Source of the DNA: Actinomycetospora cinnamomea
GTDB taxonomy: Bacteria > Actinomycetota > Actinomycetes > Mycobacteriales > Pseudonocardiaceae
Length of the DNA stretch: 64,000 bases
Assembly (NCBI RefSeq): GCF_003096675.1
Contig: NZ_QEKW01000008.1
Location: forward strand, 124,001-188,000
Direction: 5' to 3'
A model generated the notes under the pieces. It had not been told where the DNA came from. It searched no databases and saw only the letters and a program-made list of their open reading frames with translations. The position numbers and the translations under genes were made by a program. Positions 53,152 to 62,143 of this stretch are shown here, in pieces. Position 1 is the stretch's first letter; each line of letters opens with the position of its first letter.

Positions 53152-54699
53152 TCAGGCGCGGGAGGCGCAGAACTCGACGAGGGTGCGGGCGGCGAAGCCC
53201 GTGGCGCCCTTGGCGACCTCCTCGTGGGGGCTGTCACAGCGCGCCGGGCCCGCGATGTCGAGGTGGATCCACGGCCGCCCCGCGGTGAAGCGGCGCAGGA
53301 ACAGCGCGGCCGCGATCGCCCCGGGCCCGCCCGGGGCCTGGCGCACGTCGGCGATGGTCGAGTCGACGTCCGGGTCGAGGTCGGCCGACAGCGGCATCGG
53401 CCACCACGCCTCGCCCGTCGCGTCGCCGGCGTCGACGAGGGCCGTGCGCAGGGCGGGGGCGCTGGCGAACACCCCGCCGGTGCGCACGCCGAGCGCGACC
53501 TTCATCGCCCCGGTGAGCGTGGCGACGTCGACCACCACGTCCGGCGCGAGCTCGTCCAGGGCGTAGGCGATGGCGTCGGCGAGCACCATGCGGCCCTCGG
53601 CGTCGGTGTTGGTGACCTCGGTGGTCGTGCCGCCGCGGTGCCGCACGACGTCGCCGGGCCGGTAGGACGAGCCCGACACGTGGTTCTCGGCGAGCGGCAC
53701 GAGGCCCGTGACCCGCACCGGGACGCGCAGCCGGGCCAGCGCGCGCAGCGCGGCCACGACCGCGGCGCCGCCGGCGCAGTCGGTGCGCATGTCGGCCATG
53801 CCCGCGTTCGGCTTGATCGAGATGCCGCCGGTGTCGAACGTGATGCCCTTCCCGACGAGCACGACGTGCTCGCCGCGGGCGTCGTCGGGCGCCCAGCTCA
53901 GCTCGAGCAGCCGTGGGGGGCGGGACGACCCGCCGCCCACGGCCAGCACGCCGCCGAAGCCCTGCTCGGCGAGCCAGGTCTCGTCGCGGACCATGACCCC
54001 GAGGCCGTCGGCGTCCGCGACCAGCGCCGTGGCGGTGGCGGCGAACCAGGCGGGCGACTTGGTGCCCGACGGGGTGTCGGCGAGGTCGCGGGCCCGGGCG
54101 GTGGCGTGCGCGAGCTCGACGGCGCGGTTGACGACCCCGAAGTGCTCGGCGGGGACGTCGAGGTGCACGCGTAGCGCCGGGCGGTCCCCCGCCCGGACGG
54201 TGAAGCGGTGGGAGCCGAGGACGACCCCCACGGCCAGGGCGGCCCACTCGTCCGCCGTGGCGGGGGCGTCCTCGGGCCGGTCGGGACGCAGGGCGGCGAC
54301 GCGGCGCTCGGCACCGTCGCCGTCGGACCTGCTGTGGGAGCCGCTGCCGTCCAGGGCCGCGGACGAGGCGTCGCGCAGGGCCCGGACGGCCGCGGCCCCG
54401 GCCGCGCGCCAGTCGCGGCCGCGGCCCTCCCCGACGCCGACCAGCCAGTGGCCGGGCGCCGGACCGGGCAGCGCGACGACCGCGCCGGCCGACGGCTTCC
54501 AGCCGGGCGGCGCACCCTCGACCGCAGGGCCGGGGTCGTCGGTGGAGGACCCGGTGGAGGACTCGGCGGCGGGCTCGTCACGGCGCCGCCAGCGCAGGGT
54601 GGCGACGGCCTCCGGCGGCGGGGCGGGGGTGAGCTCGGCGAGCGGGGTGGGCAGGGCGGGGGCGGCGAAGGGCACGGTCTCGGCCGCGGTGGCGGACAC
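53152..54699 (-). CDS. Leucyl aminopeptidase (M17)
   Basis: A 515-residue cytosolic aminopeptidase. Zinc and catalytic motifs are LVGKGITFDTGGISIKP, the M17 signature NTDAEGRMVLADA and HLDIAGPA; DMRTDCAGGAAV carries a further metal ligand. It releases N-terminal residues such as leucine. The N-terminal macro-like domain (1-190) is Pro/Gly-rich. Start GTG 54699; it ends a minus-strand series beginning with DUF3117. Confidence 0.94.
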   Translation of the reverse strand: MSATAAETVPFAAPALPTPLAELTPAPPPEAVATLRWRRRDEPAAESSTGSSTDDPGPAVEGAPPGWKPSAGAVVALPGPAPGHWLVGVGEGRGRDWRAAGAAAVRALRDASSAALDGSGSHSRSDGDGAERRVAALRPDRPEDAPATADEWAALAVGVVLGSHRFTVRAGDRPALRVHLDVPAEHFGVVNRAVELAHATARARDLADTPSGTKSPAWFAATATALVADADGLGVMVRDETWLAEQGFGGVLAVGGGSSRPPRLLELSWAPDDARGEHVVLVGKGITFDTGGISIKPNAGMADMRTDCAGGAAVVAALRALARLRVPVRVTGLVPLAENHVSGSSYRPGDVVRHRGGTTTEVTNTDAEGRMVLADAIAYALDELAPDVVVDVATLTGAMKVALGVRTGGVFASAPALRTALVDAGDATGEAWWPMPLSADLDPDVDSTIADVRQAPGGPGAIAAALFLRRFTAGRPWIHLDIAGPARCDSPHEEVAKGATGFAARTLVEFCASRA

Positions 54700-54728
54700 C
54701 GTCTCGCCCCCGCCCGGCGTGGGGGCGC

Positions 54729-54896
54729 TCAGCCGATCACGCCCTGCAGGGCCTCCCGCAGGTCGCCCGCCTCGTCGGCGGTCATCTCGACGACGAGGCG
54801 CCCCCCACCCTCGAGCGGCACGCGCATCACGATGCCGCGCCCCTCCTTGGTGACCTCGAGGGGACCGTCACCGGTCCGGGGCTTCATGGCCGCCAT
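54729..54896 (-). CDS. DUF3117 protein (Rv1211-like)
   Basis: A 55-residue protein starting MAAMKPRTGDGPLEVTKEGR and ending EALQGVIG, the typical short DUF3117 protein of actinobacteria. ATG 54896 has GGAGGGAGCACGCT upstream. It sits between tagA and the aminopeptidase gene as expected. Its function is unknown. Confidence 0.92.
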   Translation of the reverse strand: MAAMKPRTGDGPLEVTKEGRGIVMRVPLEGGGRLVVEMTADEAGDLREALQGVIG

Positions 54897-55038
54897 AGCG
54901 TGCTCCCTCCGCGAGCTGCGTCGTCCCCGTCCCCCGGGTCACCCCGGGGAGCGAGCGCCGTGTGACAGGCGACGATTCTTCACCATGCACCCGACCGGCA
55001 CGACACCGGAGCGATCACCCGGGCGTGTCCGCCCCCGG

Positions 55039-55644
55039 TCAGGGGCCGCTGCGCGGCCCCGCGGCGTCCACCGCGCGGAAGCACCCGGCGACGTGGTCGT
55101 CGACCATCCCCGTCGCCTGCATGAGCGCGTAGCACGTCGTCGGGCCCACGAACCGGAAGCCGCGGGCGCGCAGCGCCGTCGCCATGGCGGTCGATTCCGC
55201 GGTGGTGGCGGGGACGTCGGAGAAGTCGGCCGGCGGCGCCTCGCGCGGGGGCGGCGCGAACGACCAGAGCAGGGTGTCCAGGTCCTCGCCCCGCTCGGCG
55301 AGACCGAGGACCGCCCGGGCGTTGGCGATCGTCGCCGCGATCTTGGCGCGGTTGCGGACGATGCCGGCGTCGGCGAGCAGGCGGGCGACGTCGTCGTCGC
55401 CGAACGCCGCCACGGCCTCGGGGTCGAAACCCGCGAACGCGGCGCGGAACGCGGGGCGCTTGCGCAGCACGACGAGCCAGGAGAGCCCCGACTGGAACGC
55501 CTCGAGGCTGATGCGCTCGAACAGCGCGTCGCGGCCGCGCAGCGCCCGGCCCCACTCGGTGTCGTGGTACTCGGCGAGCAGGCCGTCCCCCGCGCCCCAG
55601 GGGCAGCGGCCGACGCCGTCCGGGCCGACGACCGCGGCCGTCAC
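55039..55644 (-). CDS. tagA: DNA-3-methyladenine glycosylase I
   Basis: A 201-residue TagA-type glycosylase that removes 3-methyladenine from DNA. Markers are RCPWGAGD, YHDTEWGRAL, FERISLEAFQSGLSW, NRAKIAATIANA and the C-terminal FVGPTTCYALMQATGMVDDH with zinc ligands. It starts with GTG in a short run with SRPBCC (4 bp apart). It matches Rv1210. Confidence 0.95.
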   Translation of the reverse strand: MTAAVVGPDGVGRCPWGAGDGLLAEYHDTEWGRALRGRDALFERISLEAFQSGLSWLVVLRKRPAFRAAFAGFDPEAVAAFGDDDVARLLADAGIVRNRAKIAATIANARAVLGLAERGEDLDTLLWSFAPPPREAPPADFSDVPATTAESTAMATALRARGFRFVGPTTCYALMQATGMVDDHVAGCFRAVDAAGPRSGP

Positions 55645-55648
55645 GGGG

Positions 55649-56113
55649 TCACCGTGCCGCCCGTTCGCAGCGGCGGGCCAGCTCGTCGAGCGAGCGCTGC
55701 AGCCCCCAGGCGAAGACCGGCTTGACCAGCGGCCAGCCGGCGGCGCCCAGGGGACCCAGGGGCAGGTCGAGGTACTCGCTCATGGTGAACGTCGACCCCT
55801 TGCGCCCGTCGGCGGTGGTGCGCTCGGCGACGGTGAAGACCCCGCTGCCGCGGATGATCCGCCCGACGTGGCGGACGGTGGCGCGGTGCGGCGGCTCCCA
55901 CCCGACGAGCTCGATGTGGTCGGTGACCCCGACGGGCCCGACGCCGGTGAAGGCGGCCACGCGGGTCCCCGGGCTCACCCCGTCGCCGTGGGTGACGCGC
56001 ACGCGGGTGCCCATCATCCACTCGCCCTGGGACTCCCAGTCCATGACCTCGCGCCACACCGTCTCGACCGGGGCGTCGATGTCGACCGACACCGCGATCT
56101 CTGCTCGTGCCAC
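55649..56113 (-). CDS. SRPBCC family protein
   Basis: A 154-residue polyketide cyclase/START-like fold protein: AEIAVSVDIDAPVETVWREVMDWESQGEW, VRVTHGDGVSPGTRVAAFT and a C-terminal helix FAWGLQRSLDELARRCE. It binds a hydrophobic ligand; no specific function is evident. It is four bases upstream of tagA and 35 bp after the DivIVA-like gene, so the three are probably co-transcribed. Confidence 0.88.
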   Translation of the reverse strand: MARAEIAVSVDIDAPVETVWREVMDWESQGEWMMGTRVRVTHGDGVSPGTRVAAFTGVGPVGVTDHIELVGWEPPHRATVRHVGRIIRGSGVFTVAERTTADGRKGSTFTMSEYLDLPLGPLGAAGWPLVKPVFAWGLQRSLDELARRCERAAR

Positions 56114-56147
56114 GCCGGGCTCCTGCCTGCCGCGTCTCCCCCGCGGC

Positions 56148-56624
56148 TCAGCGCCGCGGGCCCTCGACGCCGGTCATTCCCCGCAACGCCCCCGACGACG
56201 CGCCGGAGCCGCCGGCATCACCACCGTCGGCCCCCGCGCGCACGGTCGGGTCGGTCGGGGACGGGTCGGCGAGCCCGCCGGACGAGGGGGCGGACGACGG
56301 AGCGGCGTGCCCGTTGCGGGTCGTCGGCGTCGCCTCGGCCGCACCCTCCATCGCCTCCAGGCGGGCACGCAGGGCGTCGACCTCGGCCGCGAGGCGCTCC
56401 AGCGCCCAGTCGACCTCGCTGCACTTGTAGCCGCGCAGGGCCTGCTGGAAGCGCAGGTCGCGGACGTCGCCGCCGGTGAGGTCGCGGGCGGGCAGGCGCG
56501 TCGGCGTGGCGCCGGGCGGCATGGGCGCCAGCTCCTCGCCGCGACCGAAGACGAAGGCGGCGACCAGGTAGACCGCGGCGGCCACGAGGCCGACCACGAT
56601 CACGTACACCAGCGCGCTGCCCAT
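56148..56624 (-). CDS. DivIVA-domain membrane protein (Rv1209-like)
   Basis: A 158-residue protein with an N-terminal TM helix (ALVYVIVVGLVAAAVYLVAAFVFG) and a short DivIVA-like segment: DVRDLRFQQALRGYKCSEVDWALERLAAEVDALRARL-type helix that may coil with itself. The C-terminal 60 residues are low complexity. It sits between the SRPBCC and gpgS genes as in mycobacteria. A role in the cell envelope is inferred. Confidence 0.87.
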   Translation of the reverse strand: MGSALVYVIVVGLVAAAVYLVAAFVFGRGEELAPMPPGATPTRLPARDLTGGDVRDLRFQQALRGYKCSEVDWALERLAAEVDALRARLEAMEGAAEATPTTRNGHAAPSSAPSSGGLADPSPTDPTVRAGADGGDAGGSGASSGALRGMTGVEGPRR

Positions 56625-56650
56625 GGCCCCCGATCGTAGGGGTGAGGGCG

Positions 56651-57598
56651 TCAGGCGCCGGTGGCCCGCAGGGTGGCCAGGGGCGGGCGGTCGGCCGTGG
56701 CCACGTGCTGCTCGTCGGGGAGCCAGTCGCCGTCGACGGGCACGAACTGGGTCAGCGGGTCGCTGCCCGGGTGGGCCGGCACACAGCGGCGCAGGACGGC
56801 GTCGAGCACCTCGGCCGCGGTGGCGCCCAGGGCGCGCAGGCCGCGGTGCCGGTGCTTGCGGACGCCCAGGTCGACCTGCGCGATGGCATCGAGGCCCCGC
56901 TCGCGGTGGGTGTCGAGCAGCAGCCCGATCTCCACGCCGTAGCCGGCGGCGAAGGGCAGGGACTCGAGCAGCTCGCGGGTGGCGGCGTACTCGCCGCCGA
57001 GGGGCTGGATGACCCCGGCGAGCTCGGGACGCAGGGCGGCCAGGGCGGGGCGGGCGGTGAGCTCGGTGACCCGCCCGCCGCCGGTGAGGGCGGCGTCGTC
57101 CTCGGTCCTACCGGGAGCAGGGATCCGCAACGGTCGGTGGTAGAAGCCCTTGACCAGCGCCACCCCGTCGGCGGTCAGCAGCGGCCCGAGCAGGTGGACG
57201 ACGAAGCCGGGGCCGAGGTCGACGAGGTCGGAGTCGAGGAAGACGACGAGGTCGCCGGACGTCGCGGCCAGCGAGCGCCACAGCACCTCGCCCTTGCCCG
57301 GGCGCACCGGGACGTCGGGCAGCACCTCGTCGCGGGCCACGACGCGCGCGCCGGCCGCGCGGGCGCGCTCGGCGGTGGCGTCGGTGGAGCCGGAGTCGAC
57401 GACCACGAGCTCGTCGACCAGCGTGCCGAGCAGCGGGCGCACGGCGGCGACGACCCCGCCGACCGTGGCCTCCTCGTCGAGGGCGGGGAGCACGACGGAG
57501 ACCGTCCGCCCCCGCTTGGCGGCGACCAGCTCCCCGGCGGTCCACGGCGGCCGCGGCCACGTCCGCCGCGCGAACCACTCCTCCGTCGCGGCCCTCAC
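56651..57598 (-). CDS. gpgS: Glucosyl-3-phosphoglycerate synthase
   Basis: A 315-residue GT81/GT-A retaining glycosyltransferase that makes glucosylglycerate phosphate, the first step to methylglucose lipopolysaccharide. SVVLPALDEEATVGGVV, VVVDSGSTDAT, the metal motif FLDSDLVD (DxD) and GGEYAATRELLE are typical. GTG 57598 begins VRAATEEWFARRTW; the open frame continues upstream into a hairpin repeat. It matches Rv1208. Confidence 0.95.
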   Translation of the reverse strand: MRAATEEWFARRTWPRPPWTAGELVAAKRGRTVSVVLPALDEEATVGGVVAAVRPLLGTLVDELVVVDSGSTDATAERARAAGARVVARDEVLPDVPVRPGKGEVLWRSLAATSGDLVVFLDSDLVDLGPGFVVHLLGPLLTADGVALVKGFYHRPLRIPAPGRTEDDAALTGGGRVTELTARPALAALRPELAGVIQPLGGEYAATRELLESLPFAAGYGVEIGLLLDTHRERGLDAIAQVDLGVRKHRHRGLRALGATAAEVLDAVLRRCVPAHPGSDPLTQFVPVDGDWLPDEQHVATADRPPLATLRATGA

Positions 57599-57611
57599 TT
57601 TGCGCTCCGCG

Positions 57612-57657
57612 CTCGTGAGTGCTTGTCCGTGCCCCGGCACGGACAAGCACTCACGAG
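57612..57657. terminator. Perfect 21-bp hairpin after folP2, GTGAGTGCTTG family
   Basis: Arms including GTGAGTGCTTGTCCGTGC (57615-57632) and GCACGGACAAGCACTCAC (57637-57654) pair perfectly over 21 bp with a CCCG loop. It begins 4 bp beyond the folP2 stop and lies 13 bp upstream of gpgS. Confidence 0.75.
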
Positions 57658-57661
57658 GCCG

Positions 57662-58534
57662 CTAGGCCAAAGCACGGACGGTCCGGACCGGGGCGCGGTC
57701 GCCGCGGATGGCGGAGACCATGTCGACGACCCGACGGGTGGCGGCGACCTCGTGGGCGCGGAACATCCGCGCGCCGGCGCGGGCCGCGACGGCCGTGGCG
57801 GCCAGGGTGCCCTCGAGGCGCTCGGTGACCTCGCTGGTGCCGAGGGTCTCGCCGATGAAGTCCTTGTTCGACAGCGCCATGAGCACCGGGCGCCCGAGCG
57901 CCACGATCTCCTCGAGGCGACGCAGCAGCTCGAGACCGTGGAAGGTGTTCTTGCCGAAGTCGTGGGTCGGGTCGACGAGGATCCGGGACGGATGGACCCC
58001 CGCGCGCTCGTGCGCCTCGGCCTGGCGGGTCACCTCGGCGACCACGTCGGCCACGACGTCGACGTAGCGCACGCGGTGCGGGCGGGTACGCGGCACGGCG
58101 CCGCCGGTGTGCGAGCACACGATGCCCGCCCCGAACTCGGCCGCGACCTCGCCGAGGCGCGGGTCCACGCCCGCCCAGGTGTCGTTGAGCAGGTCGGCGC
58201 CCGCCGCGCACACCTCGCGCGCCACCTCGGCGCGCCACGTGTCGACGCTGATCGCGACCTCGGGGTACCGGGCGCGCACGGCCTCGACGGTCGGAAGCAC
58301 CCGGCGCAGCTCCTCGGCGACGCCCACCCCGGGCCCGGGGCCTGCCTTGACCCCGCCGACGTCGATCACGTCCGCGCCCTCGGCGACCGCGCGGTCCACC
58401 GCGTGCAGCGCCGCACCGGGGTCCCACGCCGAGCCCCGGTCGTAGAACGAGTCGGGCGTGCGGTTGACGATCGCCATCACCGCGATCCGCCCGTCGTCGG
58501 GCAGCAGCGGCCGGTCGGGACGAGCGGACATCAC
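57662..58534 (-). CDS. folP2: Dihydropteroate synthase-like protein FolP2
   Basis: A 290-residue DHPS-fold protein: AIVNRTPDSFYDRG, ADVIDVGGVKAGPGP, SVDTWRAEVAREV, NDTWAG and the C-terminal MFRAHEVAATRRVVDM. In catalytic FolP the second motif is GGESTRPG; here GGVKAGPG lacks the conserved Ser-Thr-Arg. FolP2 of mycobacteria (Rv1207) also differs, and the M. leprae protein is reported not to have DHPS activity. It neighbours gpgS, not folate genes. GTG 58534 overlaps the upstream LOG gene stop as GTGA. Confidence 0.9.
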   Translation of the reverse strand: MMSARPDRPLLPDDGRIAVMAIVNRTPDSFYDRGSAWDPGAALHAVDRAVAEGADVIDVGGVKAGPGPGVGVAEELRRVLPTVEAVRARYPEVAISVDTWRAEVAREVCAAGADLLNDTWAGVDPRLGEVAAEFGAGIVCSHTGGAVPRTRPHRVRYVDVVADVVAEVTRQAEAHERAGVHPSRILVDPTHDFGKNTFHGLELLRRLEEIVALGRPVLMALSNKDFIGETLGTSEVTERLEGTLAATAVAARAGARMFRAHEVAATRRVVDMVSAIRGDRAPVRTVRALA

Positions 58535-59094
58535 CCCGATCCTGACACGCGCGACGTGCTGACCGCCGGGTCGAGCGCGTCGAGGGCGGCCCCGATCCCC
58601 GCGACGCGCACCACGCCCGCCATTCCGCGCGCGGAGACGAAGCCGGTGCCACGAAGCCCGTCGAGCCAGGCGAACAGCGGGTCGTAGTGACCCTCCGGGT
58701 CGAGCACCACCACCGGCTTGTCATGCATCCCGAGCGCGCGCGAGGTCCACGCCTCGAACAGCTCCTCGAGCGTGCCCAGCCCGCCGGGCAGCGCGAGGAC
58801 GGCGTCGCAGCGCTCGTCCATCTCCCGCTTGCGGATGCGCATGTCCGCGACGACCACGAGCTCGTCGGCCTCGTCGTCGGCGACCTCGTGGGCCACCAGC
58901 GCCTCGGGGATCACGCCCACGGTCCCCGCGCCGCCCGCCCGGGCGGCGCGGGCGACGGCACCCATCATCGACACCCGCCCACCGCCGGAGACCAGGCTCC
59001 AGCCGCGCGCGGCGATCGCCGTCCCCACCTCCGCGGCCAGGTCGAGCGCCGCGTCCGGCACCGGTCCGGACGCGCAGAACACGCAGATCCTCAC
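58531..59094 (-). CDS. LOG family protein (TIGR00730)
   Basis: A 187-residue cytokinin-riboside 5'-monophosphate phosphoribohydrolase-like protein: ICVFCASG, LVSGGGRVSMMGAVA and the catalytic PGGLGTLEELFEAW. It would cleave a nucleotide to base and ribose phosphate. GTG 59094 overlaps the stop of the second LOG gene as GTGA. Two LOG paralogues are thus coupled in tandem. Confidence 0.92.
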   Translation of the reverse strand: MRICVFCASGPVPDAALDLAAEVGTAIAARGWSLVSGGGRVSMMGAVARAARAGGAGTVGVIPEALVAHEVADDEADELVVVADMRIRKREMDERCDAVLALPGGLGTLEELFEAWTSRALGMHDKPVVVLDPEGHYDPLFAWLDGLRGTGFVSARGMAGVVRVAGIGAALDALDPAVSTSRVSGSG

Positions 59095-59888
59095 GACCCC
59101 ACGACCTCGCGGAACCCCTCCTCGACGATGGTCACGACCTCGTCGATGTCGTCGGTGAGGTGGATCAGCTCGACGTCGCCCTTGCTGATCGTCCCGGCGT
59201 CGACGGCCGGGCCGGCGAGCCACTCGACGAGCCCGCCCCAGTACTCGGTGCCGAGCAGCACCACCGGGAACCGGGTGACCTTGCCGGTCTGCACGAGCAC
59301 CAGCGCCTCGAACAGCTCGTCGAGCGTCCCGAACCCGCCGGGCAGGCAGACGAAGGCCTGCGCGTACTTCACGAACATCGTCTTGCGCGCGAAGAAGTAG
59401 CGGAACCCGACGCCGAGGTCGACCCACGGGTTGAGGCCCTGCTCGAAGGGCAGCTCGATCCCCAGCCCGACCGACAGCCCGCCAGCCTCGGACGCGCCGC
59501 GGTTGGCGGCCTCCATCACGCCGGGTCCCCCGCCGGTGATGACGGCGTAGCCCGCCCGCGCCAGCGCCCCGCCGAGCGCGACGCCGCGCTCGTAGTCGGG
59601 ATGTCCGGGCGAGGTGCGGGCCGAGCCGAACACCGTCACCGCGCGCGGGATCTCGGCCAGCACGCTGAAGCCCTCGACGAACTCGGCCTGGATGCGCTGG
59701 ATGCGCCAGGCGTCGGAGTGCACCCAGTCGGCCGGGCCGCGCGAGTCGAGCAGGCGCTGGTCGGTGGTGGACGACAGCCGGGCCGGGTCGCGGTGCTCGG
59801 CGCGCCGGCGGTCGATCGTCGTCGGGCGCGGCGAGGTCGCGTCCCGGCCGGCGGGGTCGTCGTGCAGCAGGTCCGGTCGCTCGCTCAT
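59091..59888 (-). CDS. LOG family protein with N-terminal extension (TIGR00730)
   Basis: A 265-residue LOG protein. After an extension of about 80 residues come VTVFGSART, VITGGGPGVMEAANRG and PGGFGTLDELFEALVLVQTGK. It is the larger of the two tandem copies and may differ in substrate. ATG 59888 is close to the divergent ClC gene region. The pair matches the Rv1205 neighbourhood. Confidence 0.92.
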   Translation of the reverse strand: MSERPDLLHDDPAGRDATSPRPTTIDRRRAEHRDPARLSSTTDQRLLDSRGPADWVHSDAWRIQRIQAEFVEGFSVLAEIPRAVTVFGSARTSPGHPDYERGVALGGALARAGYAVITGGGPGVMEAANRGASEAGGLSVGLGIELPFEQGLNPWVDLGVGFRYFFARKTMFVKYAQAFVCLPGGFGTLDELFEALVLVQTGKVTRFPVVLLGTEYWGGLVEWLAGPAVDAGTISKGDVELIHLTDDIDEVVTIVEEGFREVVGS

Positions 59889-60072
59889 CGGGGCGGCTCC
59901 GCGCGCCGGATGGGTCGACCTCCGCTGCGTCTCCCGGTCATGCCCCGGAGCCTAGGAGCCCGACCCGAACGGGGCCCGGCCGTGGGCCCACCGCGCGGGG
60001 AAGCGCAGGCCTCGGACCGGCGGGACCGGGCTATCCTGCCCACCCGCGTCACGGTCGCGGCGGAGGACGGGG

Positions 60073-61323
60073 ATGGCGACGGCACGCACGCTGGGGCTCG
60101 CGGCCCTGCTCGGCGCCGCCGTCGGCGCGCTCGCGGGGGTCTACCTCCTGCTCGTGCGCCTCGGCATCGACCTCGTCTGGGACGGCTACCGCCCGCGGCT
60201 GCCGGGGCCGGTGTGGCTCGTGACCCCCGCCGTGTGCGTCGCGGGCGGGCTCGTCGTGGGCCTCCTGCGGCGGCGCCACGACGCCGACACCCCGCACGAC
60301 CTCGACGACGCCCTCGCCCGCCTCGACGCCGACCTGAGCGCTCCCGAGGCCGACGCGGGACCGCCCCCGCTACGCAAGCCGACCTGGCTGCTGCGCGCGG
60401 GGGTGCTGGGGATCGTGTCGTTGAGCGCCGGCGCGTCGCTGGGCCCCGAGGCACCGCTGCTGCTGCTGGCCGCCGGGGTCGGCGAGCGTGTGGCGCGAAT
60501 CCTGCGGCTGTCGCGGGCCGAGGCGGTGACGATCTCGGCCGCCGGGGCGCTCTCGGGGCTGTTCGGCGGGCCGCTGGGGGCCGTGGCGCTGGCGGCGGAG
60601 CCCGGCGGGCGCGCGCGGACGGTCCGCCTGCTCGGCCCCGGGCTCGTCGCCGCGGTGACCGGTCTCGTCGCCCTGCTGCTCGTGCTGCCCGACGGGCACG
60701 GGCTGCGCTACGACCTGCCCGAGCTGCCGTCGGGATCCGCGAGCGCCCTGCTCGGCATCCTGGGGTGGTCGGTGGTGGCCGCGCTGCCCGGCCTCGCCGT
60801 CGGGCTGGCGGTGGCGCTCGCGACCGGCCCGCTGCGTCGCCTGGCCGCCCGCGCCCTCCCCTCCCCGGTGCTGCGCGCCGCGGTCGCCGGCCTCCTGCTC
60901 GGCGTCTGCGGGGCGGCGGTGCCCCTGACCCTGTTCTCCGGCGAGCACGAGGTGGAGGCGCTCGTGGCGGCCGGTGCCGGCGCCGGCGCCCTGCTCGGGC
61001 TCGCCCTGCTCAAGATCGTCGCCACCCTGTCCTGCCTCGCCGGGGGCTGGTTCGGCGGGCAGATCTTCCCGGTCGTCCTCGCCGGGATGGCGACGGGCCT
61101 GGCCGTCGGGGCGCTCGCGCCCACGGCCCCGGTGACCGCGCTGCTCGCCGCCAGTGCCGCCGCCGCCGTCGGGGTGGTGCTGCGCCGCCCGCTCGCGGTC
61201 GTGCTGATCCTGCTGGTCTTCCTGCCGCTCTCGGCGCTCGTCCCTCTCGTCGTCGGGGCGGGGGCCGCAGCTGCGGTGACCGCGCTCGCGGGCGAGCACC
61301 TCCCCGCGCCGGAGCACGAGTGA
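60073..61323 (+). CDS. Voltage-gated chloride channel family (ClC) protein
   Basis: A 416-residue ClC-type channel/antiporter with about ten TM helices. The anion-binding motifs are recognisable but divergent: GASLGPEAPLLLL (GxxxGPExP) and LAGGWFGGQIFPVVLAG (GxFxP). The gating Glu of ClC-ec1 sits in GREGP; here the acidic residue is one step later (GPEAP). ATG 60073 follows GGAGGACGGGG; a TATCCT box is at 60032-60037. Chloride or fluoride transport cannot be separated from sequence. Confidence 0.88.
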   Translation: MATARTLGLAALLGAAVGALAGVYLLLVRLGIDLVWDGYRPRLPGPVWLVTPAVCVAGGLVVGLLRRRHDADTPHDLDDALARLDADLSAPEADAGPPPLRKPTWLLRAGVLGIVSLSAGASLGPEAPLLLLAAGVGERVARILRLSRAEAVTISAAGALSGLFGGPLGAVALAAEPGGRARTVRLLGPGLVAAVTGLVALLLVLPDGHGLRYDLPELPSGSASALLGILGWSVVAALPGLAVGLAVALATGPLRRLAARALPSPVLRAAVAGLLLGVCGAAVPLTLFSGEHEVEALVAAGAGAGALLGLALLKIVATLSCLAGGWFGGQIFPVVLAGMATGLAVGALAPTAPVTALLAASAAAAVGVVLRRPLAVVLILLVFLPLSALVPLVVGAGAAAAVTALAGEHLPAPEHE

Positions 61324-61417
61324 GCCCCGCGTCCGGCTGATCGCCGGTTTCGCGCCCGGGATCCCGTGGCACCCGTTGTTGAACGCACAACAGTTCTCGA
61401 CTCCGGGAGGCACCCCC

Positions 61418-62050
61418 GTGGCCACGGTCACGCCCAAGGTGGCGATCATCTACTACAGCTCCACCGGCACGATCCACGCGCTGGCGCAGGAGTACGCCAA
61501 GGGCCTGGAGAACGCGGGCGCCGAGGTGCGCATCCGCAAGGCGCGCGAGCTCGCGCCGCAGGAGGCGATCGCGTCCAACGAGGCCTGGCAGCGCCACCTC
61601 GAGGAGACCGCCGACGTCCCCGAGGCCACGGCCGACGACGTGCTGTGGGCCGACGCCGTCGTGTTCGGCACGCCGACCCGCTACGGCAACGTCACCGCGC
61701 AGCTCAAGCAGTTCATCGACACCCTCGGCCCGCAGTGGGCGCAGGGTCAGCTGGCGGACAAGGTGTACTCCGGGTTCACCTCGACCGCGACCGCCCACGG
61801 CGGTCAGGAGTCGACGCTGCTCGCGCTCTACAACACGATCCACCACTTCGGCGGCGTGCTCGTGACCCCGGGCTACACCGACCCGATCCAGTTCCGGACG
61901 GGGAACCCCTACGGCCCCTCGCACGTCGACGGCCAGGGCTCGATCCCGATCTCGGACGAGACGCGCCAGGCCACGCAGTACGCCGGCGAGCGCATCGCGA
62001 CCGTCACGCGCCAGCTCGTCGCCGGCCGCAGCGAAGTCGCCGCGGTCTGA
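61418..62050 (+). CDS. wrbA: NAD(P)H:quinone oxidoreductase WrbA
   Basis: A 210-residue flavodoxin-like FMN enzyme that reduces quinones by two electrons. Family motifs are VAIIYYSSTGTIHALAQEYAKG (FMN phosphate loop), VFGTPTRYGNV, GFTSTATAHGGQESTLL and HHFGG. GTG 61418 has CGGGAGGCACCCCC. Upstream GTTGT/ACAAC half-sites near 61376-61390 might be an operator. A perfect hairpin follows the gene. Confidence 0.94.
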   Translation: MATVTPKVAIIYYSSTGTIHALAQEYAKGLENAGAEVRIRKARELAPQEAIASNEAWQRHLEETADVPEATADDVLWADAVVFGTPTRYGNVTAQLKQFIDTLGPQWAQGQLADKVYSGFTSTATAHGGQESTLLALYNTIHHFGGVLVTPGYTDPIQFRTGNPYGPSHVDGQGSIPISDETRQATQYAGERIATVTRQLVAGRSEVAAV

Positions 62051-62071
62051 GCCGTTCGGCCGAGCCCTCGA

Positions 62072-62126
62072 TGTCAGCGGTGTGGCACCACGGACACTGA
62101 ACGTCTGCGGTGCCACACCGCTGACA
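62072..62126. terminator. Perfect 18-bp hairpin between convergent wrbA and dapE
   Basis: Arms TGTCAGCGGTGTGGCACC (62072-62089) and the exact complement (62109-62126) enclose 19 bases. It starts 22 bp after wrbA and ends 18 bp before the dapE stop, so it can end both transcripts. Confidence 0.75.
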
Positions 62127-62143
62127 ACTCCAGGCTGCTCCGT

